From NCBI GenBank assembly GCA_026826555.1, contig JAKSZT010054334.1:35222055-35286054 (forward strand): a stretch of DNA of 64,000 nt, in the 5' to 3' direction. A program made the position numbers and the translations under genes. Shown here one piece after another: positions 34,291-47,789 of this stretch (within the stretch, counting starts at the first letter, position 1; the number at the start of each line of letters is the position of its first letter). The notes below the pieces were generated by a model, which worked only from the letters and a program-made list of their open reading frames with translations, was not told where the DNA came from and did no database searches. This DNA comes from Tolypeutes matacus (Eukaryota > Chordata > Mammalia > Cingulata > Chlamyphoridae).

Positions 34291-36099
34291 TAATCCAATC
34301 ATGTATTGAACTGATTTGAGAGGTGGCATGTGAAGGAGTTAAGATTGAATCTAAGTTTTTGTTGTAGGCAATTAGAAGACAACAATGCTCTTAACTGGGA
34401 TGGGAAGACTGAACCTTTAAATTTTGACTTACAGACTAGTTCTTTGTGAGCTAATGAAATGGAAATAAAACAAAAGTTTCAAATCTATTTGAACTCAGAA
34501 TGCCAAGTGCTGCTGAAGCTTAGCACAGGGTGAGGGGGGAAATTTGTCATTTTTATCACCCCATTCCTTGATTTAGGTGGCAATACCTAGATGTTTGTAG
34601 AACATGTGATTGAATGAATAAATAAATGGATACATGGATTCATATCTAACCTGGAAAGAATAAACAAACTAAGTATTACTATCTGGTTAAGCCACATAAA
34701 CAAAGACATAAATTTAGCTTCCTGTTCAAAAGGAAAGCACAAGTTGGGAATTTTGAAAGATTAATAAATGTTTTGGATAATGTACAATTCACTTATTCCT
34801 GATTCAACAATTTTGTTATTTTTGGTTAGGTAAAACCCATTTTAAAAAAAATTGTTAAAGATATCTACAATGTTTTCATTTTTCATTAACATTAAGCATG
34901 TGATTTTTGAGATGACTCTCTTTATTCCCCTTGATGCATTTCCTAAATTATAACAGTCATTTGTTAAACATCTATCTTTATTATATTTCATATATTAATA
35001 AAATTCTGCTTATAAATCTATCATTATAATTTCTTCATTTTTATCTTTTCATGAATTTCAAAAGGTTCATCAATATTTCCTTGCTTGGATCAATACAAAT
35101 GCAGTCAAGTATAATGTGTCCATAACTGTGGCCAGACTTCTATTTACCACAATCAATTTACAAATGACCAGGAATCTAGAAAATATCAGAATGTGAAACT
35201 TACATAAGTTATCAATCCAGCTGAATATTTCAAATACATTCTATGTGAGGAACATATAGAAAGTTGTTGATAATACAAATAACAAATATGACATTTTAAA
35301 GAAGCCATCTTAGAAAGCAATTTCTTTTCTTCATATATGATGTCATTACCCTCCAAATTTATAACTCTTTTGAAGAAATCAAACATACACACCTATACTC
35401 ACATGCACACACATACACAACATCTTCATATTGTCTAGTTAAAATTATATTATTTATTTCAATCATCAAACTTACACAAAATTTATTTCAAAGTATATTT
35501 TGACAGTTTCAAAAACTAAGTCCAATTTTTCAAGGGGAAAATTCTCTGGAGCTAAAAATAACCTCATTAGTTAGAGAAAACTTCTGAAGATAATTTCCTT
35601 AAGTAGAGTGTCAAAATTGTTTTTTTAGCAAAGATATTTTTGGGTTAAGACCAATATTTCTCAATATATTGAAAAAATAATATTTTAGATATATGCTTTT
35701 GTTTTGTTACTATAAGATCATTGTCATTATATTTTAGCTATAACTTTAAATAATTTTAATTAACCTATTTTATTATAAATCCAAAGAAAGATCATTTATT
35801 GCTCTCTTCCAGTAAGAGAAATATAAAAAGTCCTTATTTGAGGTATAATTTGGACCTTCAATAAAACAAATTGTAGATTCTTATTTTTTTACTGTGTATC
35901 ATGGGAATTTTTTTTTAAGATTTGTAAGAGTTTACTTTAGAACTTTGGAAAAAATACCGTAACAAAATTAAGGTGGCAAAATAATAAATCTTTTGGAAGC
36001 TATGAGGAGGTTCTAAAAATCTATTAAAAGTCTATTCCTTTTCTTCTTCCCCCCTACATTTGTTTAGTAGTACTATTTTGAAGATGCTCTTTAATCATT
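34291..36099. other. Unrecognised AT-rich DNA
   Basis: No gene or repeat family recognised. It holds the first copy of a 43-bp exact repeat (35,598-35,640) and a short ACACATGCACACACATAC tract near 35,390-35,418. Confidence 0.5.
35598..35640 (+). repeat. 43-bp exact direct repeat, copy 1
   Basis: Starts CTTAAGTAGAGTGTCAAAAT and ends GCAAAGATATTTT. Identical over 43 bp to 37,028-37,070, including a run of seven or more Ts. The flanks differ completely on both sides. Confidence 0.95.
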
Positions 36100-36277
36100 A
36101 GTTTAAAATATTTCACAACAATGCAAGGTATTGATGGTAGGGTGAGGTATGAGAGCCCTGAATGATTTTATGTATGTTTGTTTTGTAAGATCACAACTAT
36201 TACTATATACTTATTGTTCATTCATGTTTATGTATGAATGATGTACTTCAATAAATTTTTAAAAAAATAAAAAAAAG
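36100..36277 (+). mobile_element. L1 3' tail, 5'-truncated
   Basis: Plus-strand version of the 61-245 segment: AATATTTCACAACAATGCAA, GAGAGCCCTGAATGAT, TGTATGAATGATGTACTTCA, ATAAATTTTT and an impure A tail at 36,259-36,277. About 180 bp. The left boundary and target duplication are not clear. Confidence 0.75.
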
Positions 36278-39200
36278 ATGAAAGAGAAATACGATGGAGG
36301 GGCAATTGTAGGGGTCATATCCAATTACAGTTAATTTATCTTCCTTTTGCATATTTACATAAGAATGTGACCAGGGGAACACACTCCTAGGGGGCCTTCC
36401 CAGGGAGCAGGCAGTGGCCCAGTCAAGTGAAGGGCCCTGAAGCTTAAAATGCAGCTGCTAACAATTGGTACCATGGGCTGTGCTTAGTGTTTTGTCTCAT
36501 TTTACCCAGGAATATACACTAAACAGTTGCAGGGACTGTCTTGTTTTAGCTAGCTGGCAATTACCTAGCATAAGGCAAACCTCTGAGGAGTGTAGACCTT
36601 TAAATACATGCAGATTTCACAAGTGTGGTGATGAAAGATTTTAAGGAATAGAAGGTTTGGTTAGTGTTCTGGATAGAAGATGCTAAATATCTTTAGGGCA
36701 GCATGAAGGCTCTCACCTGTGAGGACAGAGAGTGAAAGAATCAGTAGTATTGAAGACAATCATCACCACTGAAACATGTTCTTAGGTGTGGCCCTGAGCT
36801 CAGGAGACAGGAGCTCTTAGGTGTCAGTCCTGACTCCCTCTTAGCACTCTAAGGTTACCTGGAACTTTAGGCATGTCTTCCTGTCTGTCATGTCTGTGGC
36901 AATTTAGAAAAGTCACAGACATACCCAGGAGAGACTAACTGCTCGAGTGATTTTAGGAAGATTTCATAAACTTGTTCTTAAACTCAAAGATTGTGTTGTT
37001 TAATAGAGATGGAGAGTGTCCATCACTCTTAAGTAGAGTGTCAAAATTGTTTTTTTAGCAAAGATATTTTAGGTAGATATCTAGGTAGAAAAAGTCATAG
37101 AAAGATATGAAGATATTTGTTTCACTGCATATAAGAATGGGTCTGATTTGAACAATTTGAAAAAGTGTGTTATGTTTTTCAGGGAAGGTGACTAAAGACC
37201 CCCAGCACAATTCCAGCAATTTTCTCAAGAGCACTCTGGTGGGTTAAATGAGCTAACATATCTCTATAACTGATTTGATTCAAGGAAAATGAAACTAGTT
37301 CTCAAATAGTTCTCATATTTGCAGGCACATACTAGATTAGTGATCAGATATTTGATTTTATGGCTGAAGCTGACTATTTTTATCGAAACTATTCCACAAG
37401 TATAAACACAGACTAAAGCACCAGAATGTTTAAGAGAATATACTTTTAAATTCTATAGTGACCTCCTCTTTTCCTGGAAATCATGGTATGTCTCATGCAT
37501 TTTAACAACATTAACTTCTAAGACATTGTGTTCTGAAGGGCTAGCACTGAATTCAGTATGCTAACCTGTGCATTTTAAACTTAAAAATGGCATTTCATTT
37601 TCAAACTAAAAGGACAAATTAAACCAAACCAAATGATAGAGTAATTTTTTCCTCAGATTTTTCTATTTTGCAAATTTCTCCCAAAGATTTTATTTTCTAA
37701 ATCCTAGCCTACACTGTGGGATGTGTATAGAGAGCTTCTGCAACAAACTGCCAGCACTTGAGATGTGAATTACCAAAACCTGGTATGAAATATTTTTCTT
37801 TGACTTTTTGTTTTCCTATCTGATAATTGAAATCATTTTGTTACTTCTAAGTTCAAAGTTCGTGTTTTCCTACTAAAAATGGCCAAAACTAAACTAAGGA
37901 AGAATGATTTTTTCCATTTCAACAGAATGGACTAAAACTATCAAGCTTTTCATTTAGACACATCCACAATGCATGTTACTGCTCTTCACTGCAATAGTCA
38001 GTGGAATGAAGACATATCACAACTCCCAGAAGTGTTGTAGGGAAAGAGATTTTATATTTAGAGATACACCTTGGATTATATTTAACACGTTCATATATGG
38101 CAGAGAAGGGTGTATGCATAAACATCATGGACTGAACACATTTTAGCGTAGATACACTTTCTCTGGACTATAAATTGTGCTCAATTTACCAACCAGTTTC
38201 AGGGAAAATTCAGCATGTCATAAGTAGAATGAAAGGATTCTGACAGTACATCTTGTTATACCAAAGTTTTACAAAATGTAGAAATTATGAATAATTTTCA
38301 AATAACCATACACTTGGATGATCCTTTTGGTACAGTCTTAGATTTCTGATTTCTACGCATTTACACTGATTCTAGATGAAGCCAATCCCATGCAGCAGAT
38401 TGCTTATTTTCTACATTTTAAACTAGAAACTATTTAGGCAAACTATATATTTCCGGGCAATTGAAACTATCTTGAGATTACATGAAAACAAAACTCTTGG
38501 CAAAGAAGATGCATTTAATTAATTCTGGGCTTTTGTATAAATCCTCGTAAAACTCTATTATATACACATCTGTAAATTGGGCCACATTTCTCCAAATATA
38601 TGGTAGATCATTTTTAACTGTTTAAAAAAAATTACTTATTCATAAATGCTAAATACCTTTAAAAAGTAAAAATATTTGAATAAATAGCAATGTTTTATTA
38701 TAGAATTTGCTCATTGTTGTACTAGTTTCCAAAATATGGCTTGCCTTTTAAAACATTTCAGATGTGCTTTGAGTTTCCTTATATATTTAAGATTAAGTTC
38801 AAATTCACTTGGGAACAAAAGCTAGTAAAGGATTTCTGCCAATATTTCACTTTCTCAAGGGGAAAACTAAGGAAATCTTAGAATTATATAGTCTAGTTCA
38901 CTGATTCAACAAAAATAATTAGCCTGACAATTTTCATTTGTAAAAATATCAAGTATTACTATGGATAAGGTATTCCATTGTGAGAAAGTCATCTCAAATT
39001 TAGTCTACTACGTGTTGACTATTTTGAACCCATAAGCCATTTTAAAAGGAAGTCTTTCCAAGAGACAACATATATTTCTAAACGTTCTTAAACCAAATAC
39101 TGGATGTTGTTTAACCTTTTCATGGATATTGCTATATATACCGTCTGTTATACTTATGGTGTTCAACTGCAGAATGGATTATCCTTATGATTCACTTTGT

Positions 39201-39499
39201 GTCTGTTTGTTGTAGTTATTTTTTTCTTCTTTATTAAGTGACTCCTGTTTATATAGTCTTTCTATTCCTGAGACTTCTAGTCTCACTTTTACTCTAGCTC
39301 ACACATTTTTCTGGATGTCAGCATTTGCTTAGCAAAAGCTAATGATGCCCTTCTAAATCTCCCTCTCTCTCCCTCTCTCTCCCCCCACTCCTCTCTCTGT
39401 TTCACACATACATACATGCACACGCAATCACAGATAGGTATTTCTGTTGTCTATATCTGTTTTCACTACTCATAATAGCCTCGTATTACTTAATTCAGA
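36278..39499. other. Unrecognised DNA
   Basis: No exon, RNA gene or repeat family recognised. The part at 36,360-36,470 is locally GC-richer (TAGGGGGCCTTCCCAGGG), without a frame. It contains copy 2 of the 43-bp repeat and a pyrimidine-rich CTCTCTCCCTCTC tract at 39,360-39,400. Confidence 0.5.
37028..37070 (+). repeat. 43-bp exact direct repeat, copy 2
   Basis: Identical to 35,598-35,640, same orientation, 1,430 bp away. The sequence on either side is unrelated to the flanks of copy 1. Confidence 0.95.
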
Positions 39500-40990
39500 C
39501 TTGACTATCCCTTGAAATTAATTAATTAATTTACTTAACAGCTTCACTGAGGTATAATTAACATACAAAAAACTGCACATATTAAAGGCAAAAAAATTGA
39601 TGAATTCTGATATAAGTAAACACTCCTGAAAACATTGTCACATTGAAGATAATGAATATATCCATCAACCCCAAAAGTTTCTATATATAATCAGTTTCTA
39701 CCTCTCCCTCTTCCCCAGGGAATGACTGAGTTGATTTTTCTCACTATATATTAGTCTGTACTTTCTAGAATTCTAATACATCATACAGTATGTACCTTTT
39801 TTGTCTGGCTTCTTTCACTTAACATAATTATTTGCTATTCTTTCATATTGCTAAGTACATCAAGAATTCATTCTTTTTTATTGCTGAATAGTATTCCATT
39901 GTAAATATATACCTCAATTTATCCATTCACATGTTGAAAGACTTTGGGGCTGTTTCCACTTTTTGGGCTATGACAAATAGAGCTATAAAAGTCTTTTCAC
40001 ATGTGCTTTCATTTACTTGGGTAAATAATATGGAGTGGCTGGATCATATGGTAGGTATTAAAGAAACTGTCAAATGTTTTTTCAAAGTGGTTTTACCATT
40101 TTAGATCCTTCCTTACAGTTCCTCCACTTCCTAACCAATATTGAGTATAGTCAGTCTTCTAAAATTTAGTCATTCATATAGGTATGCAGTTGTATGACAT
40201 TATGAATTTAATTTGCATTTACCTACTGAAAAATGGAACGGCATCTTTCAAATGTTTATTTGCCATCCATATATTTTTTTAAATTGGTTTATCTTTTTAT
40301 TGTGAAGTTCTAAGGGTTCTTTATATACAAGTCCTTTATCAGATATATGATTTGGAAATATATTTTCAAGCCTGTGGATATCTTTTCATTTTCTCATATC
40401 CTTGAAGCACAACGTTTTTAATTTTGAGGAATCCCAATTTATCTATTTTTTTTCTTTTCTCATTTGTGCTTTTGGTGTCATATATAAGATATGATTGCCT
40501 AATGCAAGATACAAATATTACTCTTGTGATTTCTTCCAAGAGTTTTAGCTCTAACATTTAGGTCTAAGATCCATTTTGATTAATTTTTGTATATGTTGGG
40601 AGGTAGGAGTCCAAATTCTGGATATATTAATATCCAGTTGTCTCAGCACTTTTTGTTAAAACAAAGCTATTATTTTTCCATTGAATTGTATTGGTGTCCT
40701 TATTGAAAATCAAGTTACTATAAATGTAAAGGTTTATTTCTGGAAAATCAATTATATCCCATTGATCTATACATCTTTCTTTCTGCCAATACCTCACTGG
40801 CCTGATTACAGGAGCTTTGTAGTAAGTTTTGAAATCAGTGAGTATGAGTCCACCAATGTTGTTCTTCATTTTTAAGATGTTTTGGTTATTCTGGGTCTCT
40901 TTAGTGTTCCCTATGAATATTAGTATTGGCTTGTAAATTTCTGCACAAAAGGCCCAGTTGTGATTTTGATAGCAATTGTATTGAATCATA
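39500..40990 (-). mobile_element. Old L1 #2, 3' end and ORF2 C-terminal part
   Basis: The antisense 3' UTR begins near 39,530 (ACTGAGGTATAATTAACATA), then AGTATTCCATTGTAAATATA and GGGGCTGTTTCCACTTTTTG. The ORF2 C-terminal part is readable on the minus strand at 40,627-40,989 (KMKNNIGGLILTDFKTYYKA, CIDQWDI). It breaks at TTGTATTGAATC near 40,987 and resumes at 41,969. Confidence 0.85.
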
Positions 40991-41968
40991 TATATATAAA
41001 ATTTTTAAAGAAGCTTTGGATTACATAAATGTTATATCAAAAATATAGGGGATTCCCATATACCCCCCCTCCCCCCCTACACTTTCACACATTAACATCT
41101 TTCTTTAGTGTGGTACATTTTTTACAATTGCTGAATACATATTGAAACATTGTACTAACCAAGAACTATAGTTTGCATTATACTTTACACTTTGCCCCGC
41201 ACAATTTTATAGGTTTTGACAAAATGTATAGTGGCCTGTATCTGTCATGCAGGACAATTCCAATGTCCCCAAAATGCCCCATGTTACACTTATCCTTCTC
41301 TCTCCTTCCCCTCAGAACTTCTGGTGGCCACTGCCTTTATATCAATGATACAAGTTCTTCCATTGCTATAATAATCGTAGCTCTACTTTAGTCCATAGTT
41401 GCTTTCCTCTCTTATGTTTGGTCATTCCTCAGTGTTAAGAATTTTGGGATGGTGATTCCCACCCTGCCTCTGACTGAGAGAAGGCTTAGATCTCCTGGGG
41501 CAGATGGATGGAACTATATTGCTTGCAGTTGCAGACACTCTTTTACTTTGTAGGATGGGCATTATCCATCATCATCTTTTTGTTAATTGTCCTGGCGGAG
41601 TCCAATAAACGGCTGAGATTCAGAGCTTAACTGGCATATGAACAGATCAAAGAATTAAGTCTCTGAGACATATATTTAACATATATTTAGTGCTAATTAT
41701 AGGGTCAAATAAAAGAGGCAGAAGAGCAATGTGTAGGAAAATTATAAATGAGTCAAACTCTGATTCATTGGGGAACTAGGTTATGATATATTCCAAGGTA
41801 AGGCCCACAGACAGTGCCCAGTTTCTGAGATTGTCTATCCTGCCTACAGTGTCTGGATGTAGAGCCCTCAAGAGCCCTGCTGTTTAAGGCACTGTTTATT
41901 GTGGTGGTCAATGTGCAGGTTATCCTTATGCATGTCTCAGCAGGATTCCATTGACTGCTACAGTAAAC
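40991..41968 (-). mobile_element. L1 3'-UTR insertion in old L1 #2
   Basis: Antisense L1 3' end (TTTAAAGAAGCTTTGGATTA) and a 3' UTR of the same type as 16,870-17,950: TTTAGTGTGGTACATTTTTT, GGTGGCCACTGCCTTTATAT, GGATGGTGATTCCCACC. It is 5'-truncated before ORF2. The left flank ATTGAATC (40,981-40,988) and right flank AATGAATC (41,964-41,971) form a probable duplication with one mismatch. ATAGGGGATTCCCATATACC and a C-rich run mark its 3' portion. Confidence 0.8.
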
Positions 41969-43640
41969 AGTGCAATGAATCTTTAGATCTATTTGGAGAG
42001 TAATGTCATTATGGTTAATATTAAGTTTTCTGATCCATGAACATAGAAAATCTTTCCACTTATTTAGGTATTCACTTCTTTTCTACAATGTTTTGTAGTT
42101 TTACGTGTAGAAGACTTATATTTCTTCTATCAAGTATATTCCTATGTATTTTTAAACTATTATAATTGGAATTGTTTCCTTAATTTCATTTTCTGAATGC
42201 TTATTGTTAGTGTATTGAAATACAACTACTTTTTGTATAATGGTATCTAATCATACAATCTTGCTAATCTCATTCTTTAGTTCTAAAAGTATTTTTATGA
42301 ATTACTTAGAATTTTCTATATACAAAACCTGTTATCTGCAAATAGAGATACTTTTTCTTCTTCCTTTCCAATCTGAATGTCTTTTATTTCTCTTCCATGC
42401 CTAATGGCTCTGCCCCCCAGTACAATGTTGAATAGAAGTTACAAGAGTGGACATTCTTGATTTGTTCTTAATCTTAGAGAGAAAGTATTTGGTCTTTCAC
42501 CATTAAACGTGGTTTTGACTACAGGATTTTCATAGATGTCCTTCACCAGATTGTGGAGTTTTCCTTCTCTTTCTAGTTTGTTGAGAGTTTTTTTATCAGG
42601 AGCAGTTTTCGACATTTATCAAGATGATCATATGGTTTTTCTTTTTATGTAGTGAAATACACTGACTTTAGAATGGTAAACCAACCTTGGATTCATGGGA
42701 TAAAGCCCACTTACTTTTGATATTTCTTCCTTTGTTTATATTGCTGAATCTGATTTGACAATATTTTACTTAGAATTTTTGTGTTCATGTTCAAAAGGGA
42801 TCGTGACCTGTAGTTTTTTTCATGAAAGATTTTCACTAATTTTGTTTTAAGGACAATGTTGGTGTCATAGAATGAGATTGGAAGTACTCCCTGTAAGAAT
42901 TTGTGGAGAATTTATAATATTCCTTTCGTAAATGTTAGGTAGAATTTACCACTGAGATCACTTAGGGTTAGAGTTTTCTTTGTGACATGATTTTAAACTA
43001 TAAATTGAATTTCATTAATAAATACAGGACTATTCACATTTTTTATTTTTTCTTGAGTGAGCTTTGGTAGTTTATGATTCTCAGTGAATTTTCCATTTTA
43101 TACATTTTACCAAATTTATTGGTATAAAATTCTTTGTAGAGTTTCCTTGCTATTCTTTTAGATCTCTAGTGATATTACCTCTTTCATACTTGATATTGGC
43201 AATTTGTTTCTCTCCTTTCTTTTTTTACTCTGCTTAGATATTTATAAATTTTATTAATCTCCTCAAAGGATCTGTTTTTTATTCCATTGTCTTCTTCTAT
43301 TTTTTCTGTTTTTAAATTTTTAAAAATATTTTATTGATTTCTACTCTGGTCTTTCTTATTTCATTTCTTTTGTTTACTTTGGGTTAAGTTTTTTCTTGTT
43401 TTTCTAGCTTCTTAAGGTAGAAGCTAGGGCCAACCATTTGAAATCTTTCTTCTTTTCTAATTTAGTTTCTTAGTGCCATAAAATTCCCCCTAAGTACTGA
43501 CTTAGCAGCATCCCAAAGATTTTGATACATTTTTATTCAGTTCAATATAATTTCAAATTTCCATTTTGATTTCTTCATTTACCCAGAGCTATTTAGAAGT
43601 GATTATTTGGTTTCAAAATACTTGTGGAATTTTCATATCC
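41969..43640 (-). mobile_element. Old L1 #2, central ORF2 part
   Basis: Continues the antisense ORF2 with the next expected motifs: CTGATCCATGAACATAGAAA, the RT catalytic region around 42,330-42,480 (GTTATCTGCAAATAGAGATA), and the inter-domain segment up to TTTGTTTACTTTGGGTTAAG and GCAGCATCCCAAAGATTTTG at 43,507. It ends near the endonuclease region. Dense stops and indels. Confidence 0.85.
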
Positions 43641-46600
43641 TTGTGATTCTTGTTAATACTACTTCTATATGTAACAATTTTCTGGTAAACTTCTCAGTTT
43701 TACTTTTCCAAGCTGGCAATAGATGAGAAAATTAAAGATTTTCCTGTTATTTATGGTAATTTTAAAGGGTATATAGTTTTATAGCTATATAAATTTGTCT
43801 AACTAGATATTTGGGTAACAGTTTCAATCCTAAAGAGTAATATCTGTGTATAAGCAGTAAGAAATAAATCTAATTGAAAAAGGGATAATGATTCTTCTAA
43901 GAAGAAATCATATATTGCGTCTGTTTGATGTGGGCCTAGACAAAGTTGATTTTGGTATTTTATAAACCAGTTAATCATTGGGCAGATAGATTCAGACTAT
44001 GATTCCAAAGACACTATCAGGGCAAGTGATTGTGAGGACAAGAATATAGAAAATCAGTAAATAATTTGATCTAAATAATTTCAAATACAAGGCTACATTT
44101 AAATTAATTGTCACTCTTTCTGCTGGTTTTCTTCCTAAAATTTGCTTGAGATTCTCATTGGCACCTGACAATGTGCTTTCTTTAGAAAGAAAAAAATTAA
44201 ATATTACTTATTTTATGCCTTTAAAATACTTCTATATAAGCTTATATATTAAGTGATTGCATTTTAGACAAATATATACCGAAGGAAAATATTTCAAGGA
44301 AAAAAAAAAGTAGTTTCGATAATGTAATGGGAGCAAGTACTTCTGAGTAATATTTTAGTGATGTGATAAAGATCTCTAAATTCAGAAACACTGAAGCTTC
44401 TTTTTTAATACGTATTATTCATATGACATAATGTTCACTTTTAATCTGCATCAATTATACATAGTCATGTTGGCTTATCAGAAGGTATTTTCTTTAAAAA
44501 TAACTAAGAAAAGAAAACCTTTCTCACTTTATTATGCAAAAATCATATGACATTGTCAAACTAAGACAATCATTTTGATTATTCTTGGTTGTTTGGAGGA
44601 TAAGTAAATCCACCCAGACTAAAAACTTGCTCTTGGGAGGTAAGCAATTTGGCTTTTGTAATGATGTATGCTTCCTTAGAAGGTGATTATAATGGAGTCT
44701 GAGGGGATAATGATGAAAGCTTCAATATATTATCTTCTATTTCTTAAAGTCTTTTATATCAGAAAACTCTGTAAATGCGGTCTAACAGTCTTTAGAGGAC
44801 GCAGGATCCTCCAGTGAGCTGCTTTGGTACTAACAGGGCTACATGCTTAGGACATAAATATCCTTGCACCTGTTTCTTCAGGCACTTGGTACCACATGTA
44901 ATTCATATCTGATGAATACCAGGTGATGCTGAATGATCCAGTGAAGATCAGAGCTAATTTTTGCAGCACTGTCAGGTGTGTATCCAAAGCCCAATGAAAA
45001 TATATTTTACAACAGGTTATGCATATGGAAAATTACTTGCATGTTTTCATAATAAGAGAATAGTGTTCTAGTTGCACTCACACTACAGATCCAAAGACCT
45101 GTTGTTTTTCTTTCAAAATGTATACCCAAAGAGGATAAGCTTTACATAAATTTTTACTCTTCATTTATGGGTACATTTTTCAATGGGAAATCAGCAAATT
45201 ACCAAGACTTTTAGAAAATTTATAATAACCAATATAAAAAGATGTAATTTAAATTTTATATTTCTTGGGGAAAAAATGTGCACATTGGAATTTCATTAGC
45301 AACTTGGGAAACATGATACTGCTTTGGTAATACCCTTTGCTGAATAGACATTGTCCGCAACATTTTGCCTAAAATCAATCATCTTGCTAGTCTGTCAGAT
45401 AAATGAAAGTGCAGCTGTTCCTTTGAAAGTTAACCAGGATTCAAAACTGGTTTTCATGGATGAAATGAAAGAGAATGAATTATATCACAAAGCATGTTTT
45501 ATAAAATGTTATGATCAGTTGATGAGAATGTGGGAAAATTCAAAGGTGGACTTCTTTCTATAAGGAGAAAAGAAATTTCTAAACATCTGTATGAGAGATT
45601 ATTGTTTGCATTCATCTCAAAGAAATCTATATTGGAGGAAGAATTTGCCCAATCAATGTAAATAGAATACTTACGATAAACTAATTCAGTAGGTGTATTA
45701 AGAGGAACAGACAAGTCAAGAAGGAGGGAGATTGTCAGTGTTTACCTTCTTGTAATAAAAAGAAATGAGGTTGGTCAAAAACTCAATTAGAATTCCGTCA
45801 GATGTATTCAGAGATTTGACTGAGCCTGAAAAGGACAGTCACCTCACTCAGTGGACCCAGATATTGGGTCCTTTTTGTTTCATATACTATAATGAAAACA
45901 TTACATGCATACTAAGTAAGTAAACAATAATTAATGCCAGAGTGAGAAGTCATTTGACAACCTCCAGTGTAGGCAAAGCTCTGTGGAGCAGTTTAGCTGA
46001 GGTTTGAGCAAGGATGAAGTTAAGTTTTAAGTGGGTGATGAATTTGGTTAGTAAATAAATGGAATAAAACTGAAACCACAAGTTCAAACTTCTGGGACAT
46101 TGCCCAGTTGACTCATTTGCTACAGGTTATAAATAAGTCAGTATAATAAATTATATGTCATCTATTTGTGTTGCCTCACCTGTTCTATCTAGTACTCACT
46201 GCTGCTTAGGAGGAACCACTGGACCTAAGAAATTCAAGAGTCTGTTCTCTGGGATTTTGGAATTACCTTATGTCACTGGCAAATGGGGCATTTTGCTGTC
46301 CATGTGGTTTTTCCTGGTGTTTCTTCCCATCAACTAGGTCAATCAAGCCCATCAAAATTAACACTACCTTACTTATATAACTTTTAAGAACTGGAATAGG
46401 TGATGGAGAAGGACAAGGTGCAAAATTTAGAAACTTTAATAAACATTTAGAAACTTTAATAAAAATTTCCAGATAGTACATTCAAAGTACTATCAGTTCT
46501 GGAATGTAAAGATATAGGACCCAGAACAAATTTTAGTTATTCACTTTAAAATGTGCCATGTTTGTTCTGTAAACAGCTATTGCAAACATGTATATGCAGA

Positions 46601-47564
46601 AGACATAAAAGTAAACTTTATGATCATAGATAACAAAAATGCATCTAGACTCCTCTGAGCTGAAATGCACAAATACTAAATAGGGTAAGATTCATGTTTT
46701 TTTTCTGTATTTATATGTGATATTAGCATATTAAATAATATAGGAAATAGACATGCCCTGTTGGAAAATGTTAATTATCATCATGCCCAATGGCATCTAT
46801 TGAGTGTAATCTGTGTTCAGGGTATTTTGACAGAGCTGGAGCTTGAGGATGATGCAAAGGCCTTTAAAAAATAAGACCTATATCATGGAGGAGCTTAAAG
46901 ATGAAAGACTATTTAAACAATGTCACTGAAATTCAAAGTATCATGCTGAGCAAGGGACTCAGTTGTGACTAAATTCTAATTTTAGATATGTTGGCAAATT
47001 TTGAGGACCAGTGCAGTGGGTTCTTCTGCGAGGGTATATTTGCATGATGTCATAAAGAGTCTTTTGGGATGACAATGCCAACAGATTCCTCTGCTATAAG
47101 TTCCAGTTGCATCCTACATTTCTTCATAGAAATTCTCATAATGGCAATTGAATACTTAATTGTGCACAGTAGCTTTTCTTTAAATCCTATCACCTCACTC
47201 TCATATCAGTTTCATAGGCAGGGATTAGGCCTGTCTAATTCACTGCCCTAGTGTCTCTAGTAAGTGAAAATAAGTAAAGGCTATCTAATTTAAAACAAGT
47301 CTAATAAAAGTTTACAGCCACTGAAACTTAGTAATTCAAATTAAGCACCAAATTTAGTAACTCAAATTAAATTGTCTTTTGTAAAGTTGTCTTTTGTAGA
47401 TGGAATTTATAAAGGATAATAAATCTGATTGTAACACATAATGGAATCTTTCTTTATTTTAGTTCACCCAAAGACCTCAGAATAAGCCCTTATACTACTT
47501 TGCAGTGACATCAAAGGATCATTCTATCACTTATGTAATATGATTTTTTAAAAAATTTGATAAT
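43641..47564. other. Unrecognised AT-rich DNA
   Basis: No recognisable gene. Frames such as 45,351-45,563 (70 residues) start and end arbitrarily and have no motif. A small 20-bp-period duplication is at 46,425-46,463. Ancient repeats too decayed to identify by eye are possible. Confidence 0.5.
46425..46463. repeat. Two-copy 20-bp tandem duplication
   Basis: ATTTAGAAACTTTAATAAA occurs twice separated by a single C. Recent local duplication. Confidence 0.85.
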
Positions 47565-47755
47565 CATAAACTTGTGTGCTCTTCTATGTCGTAGGCACTG
47601 TTTTCCGGCTTTACCAATAACTACACTAGGAGATAATGTTAAAGATTCTGTTTTACAGGTCAGGAAATTTAGGCACAGAGTTTCTCAAGGTCATATAACT
47701 TGTGAATGAAGACACTAGATCATGAGACAGAATCACTGCTCCTAACACATATGCC
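47565..47755 (-). mobile_element. MIR SINE
   Basis: Antisense MIR: GGCACTGTTTTCCGGCTTTA, AACTACACTAGGAGATAATG, TTTTACAGGTCAGGAAATTT, GGCACAGAG and AAGGTCATATAACTTGTGAA in consensus order. Confidence 0.85.
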
Positions 47756-47789
47756 ATTGTTGGCTGCCTACACACCAACTATTTACACT

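Noticed and set aside
41060..41085. C-rich run as an i-motif or telomere-like element
   Set aside because: The C-rich block is part of the L1 3' UTR family and varies between copies.
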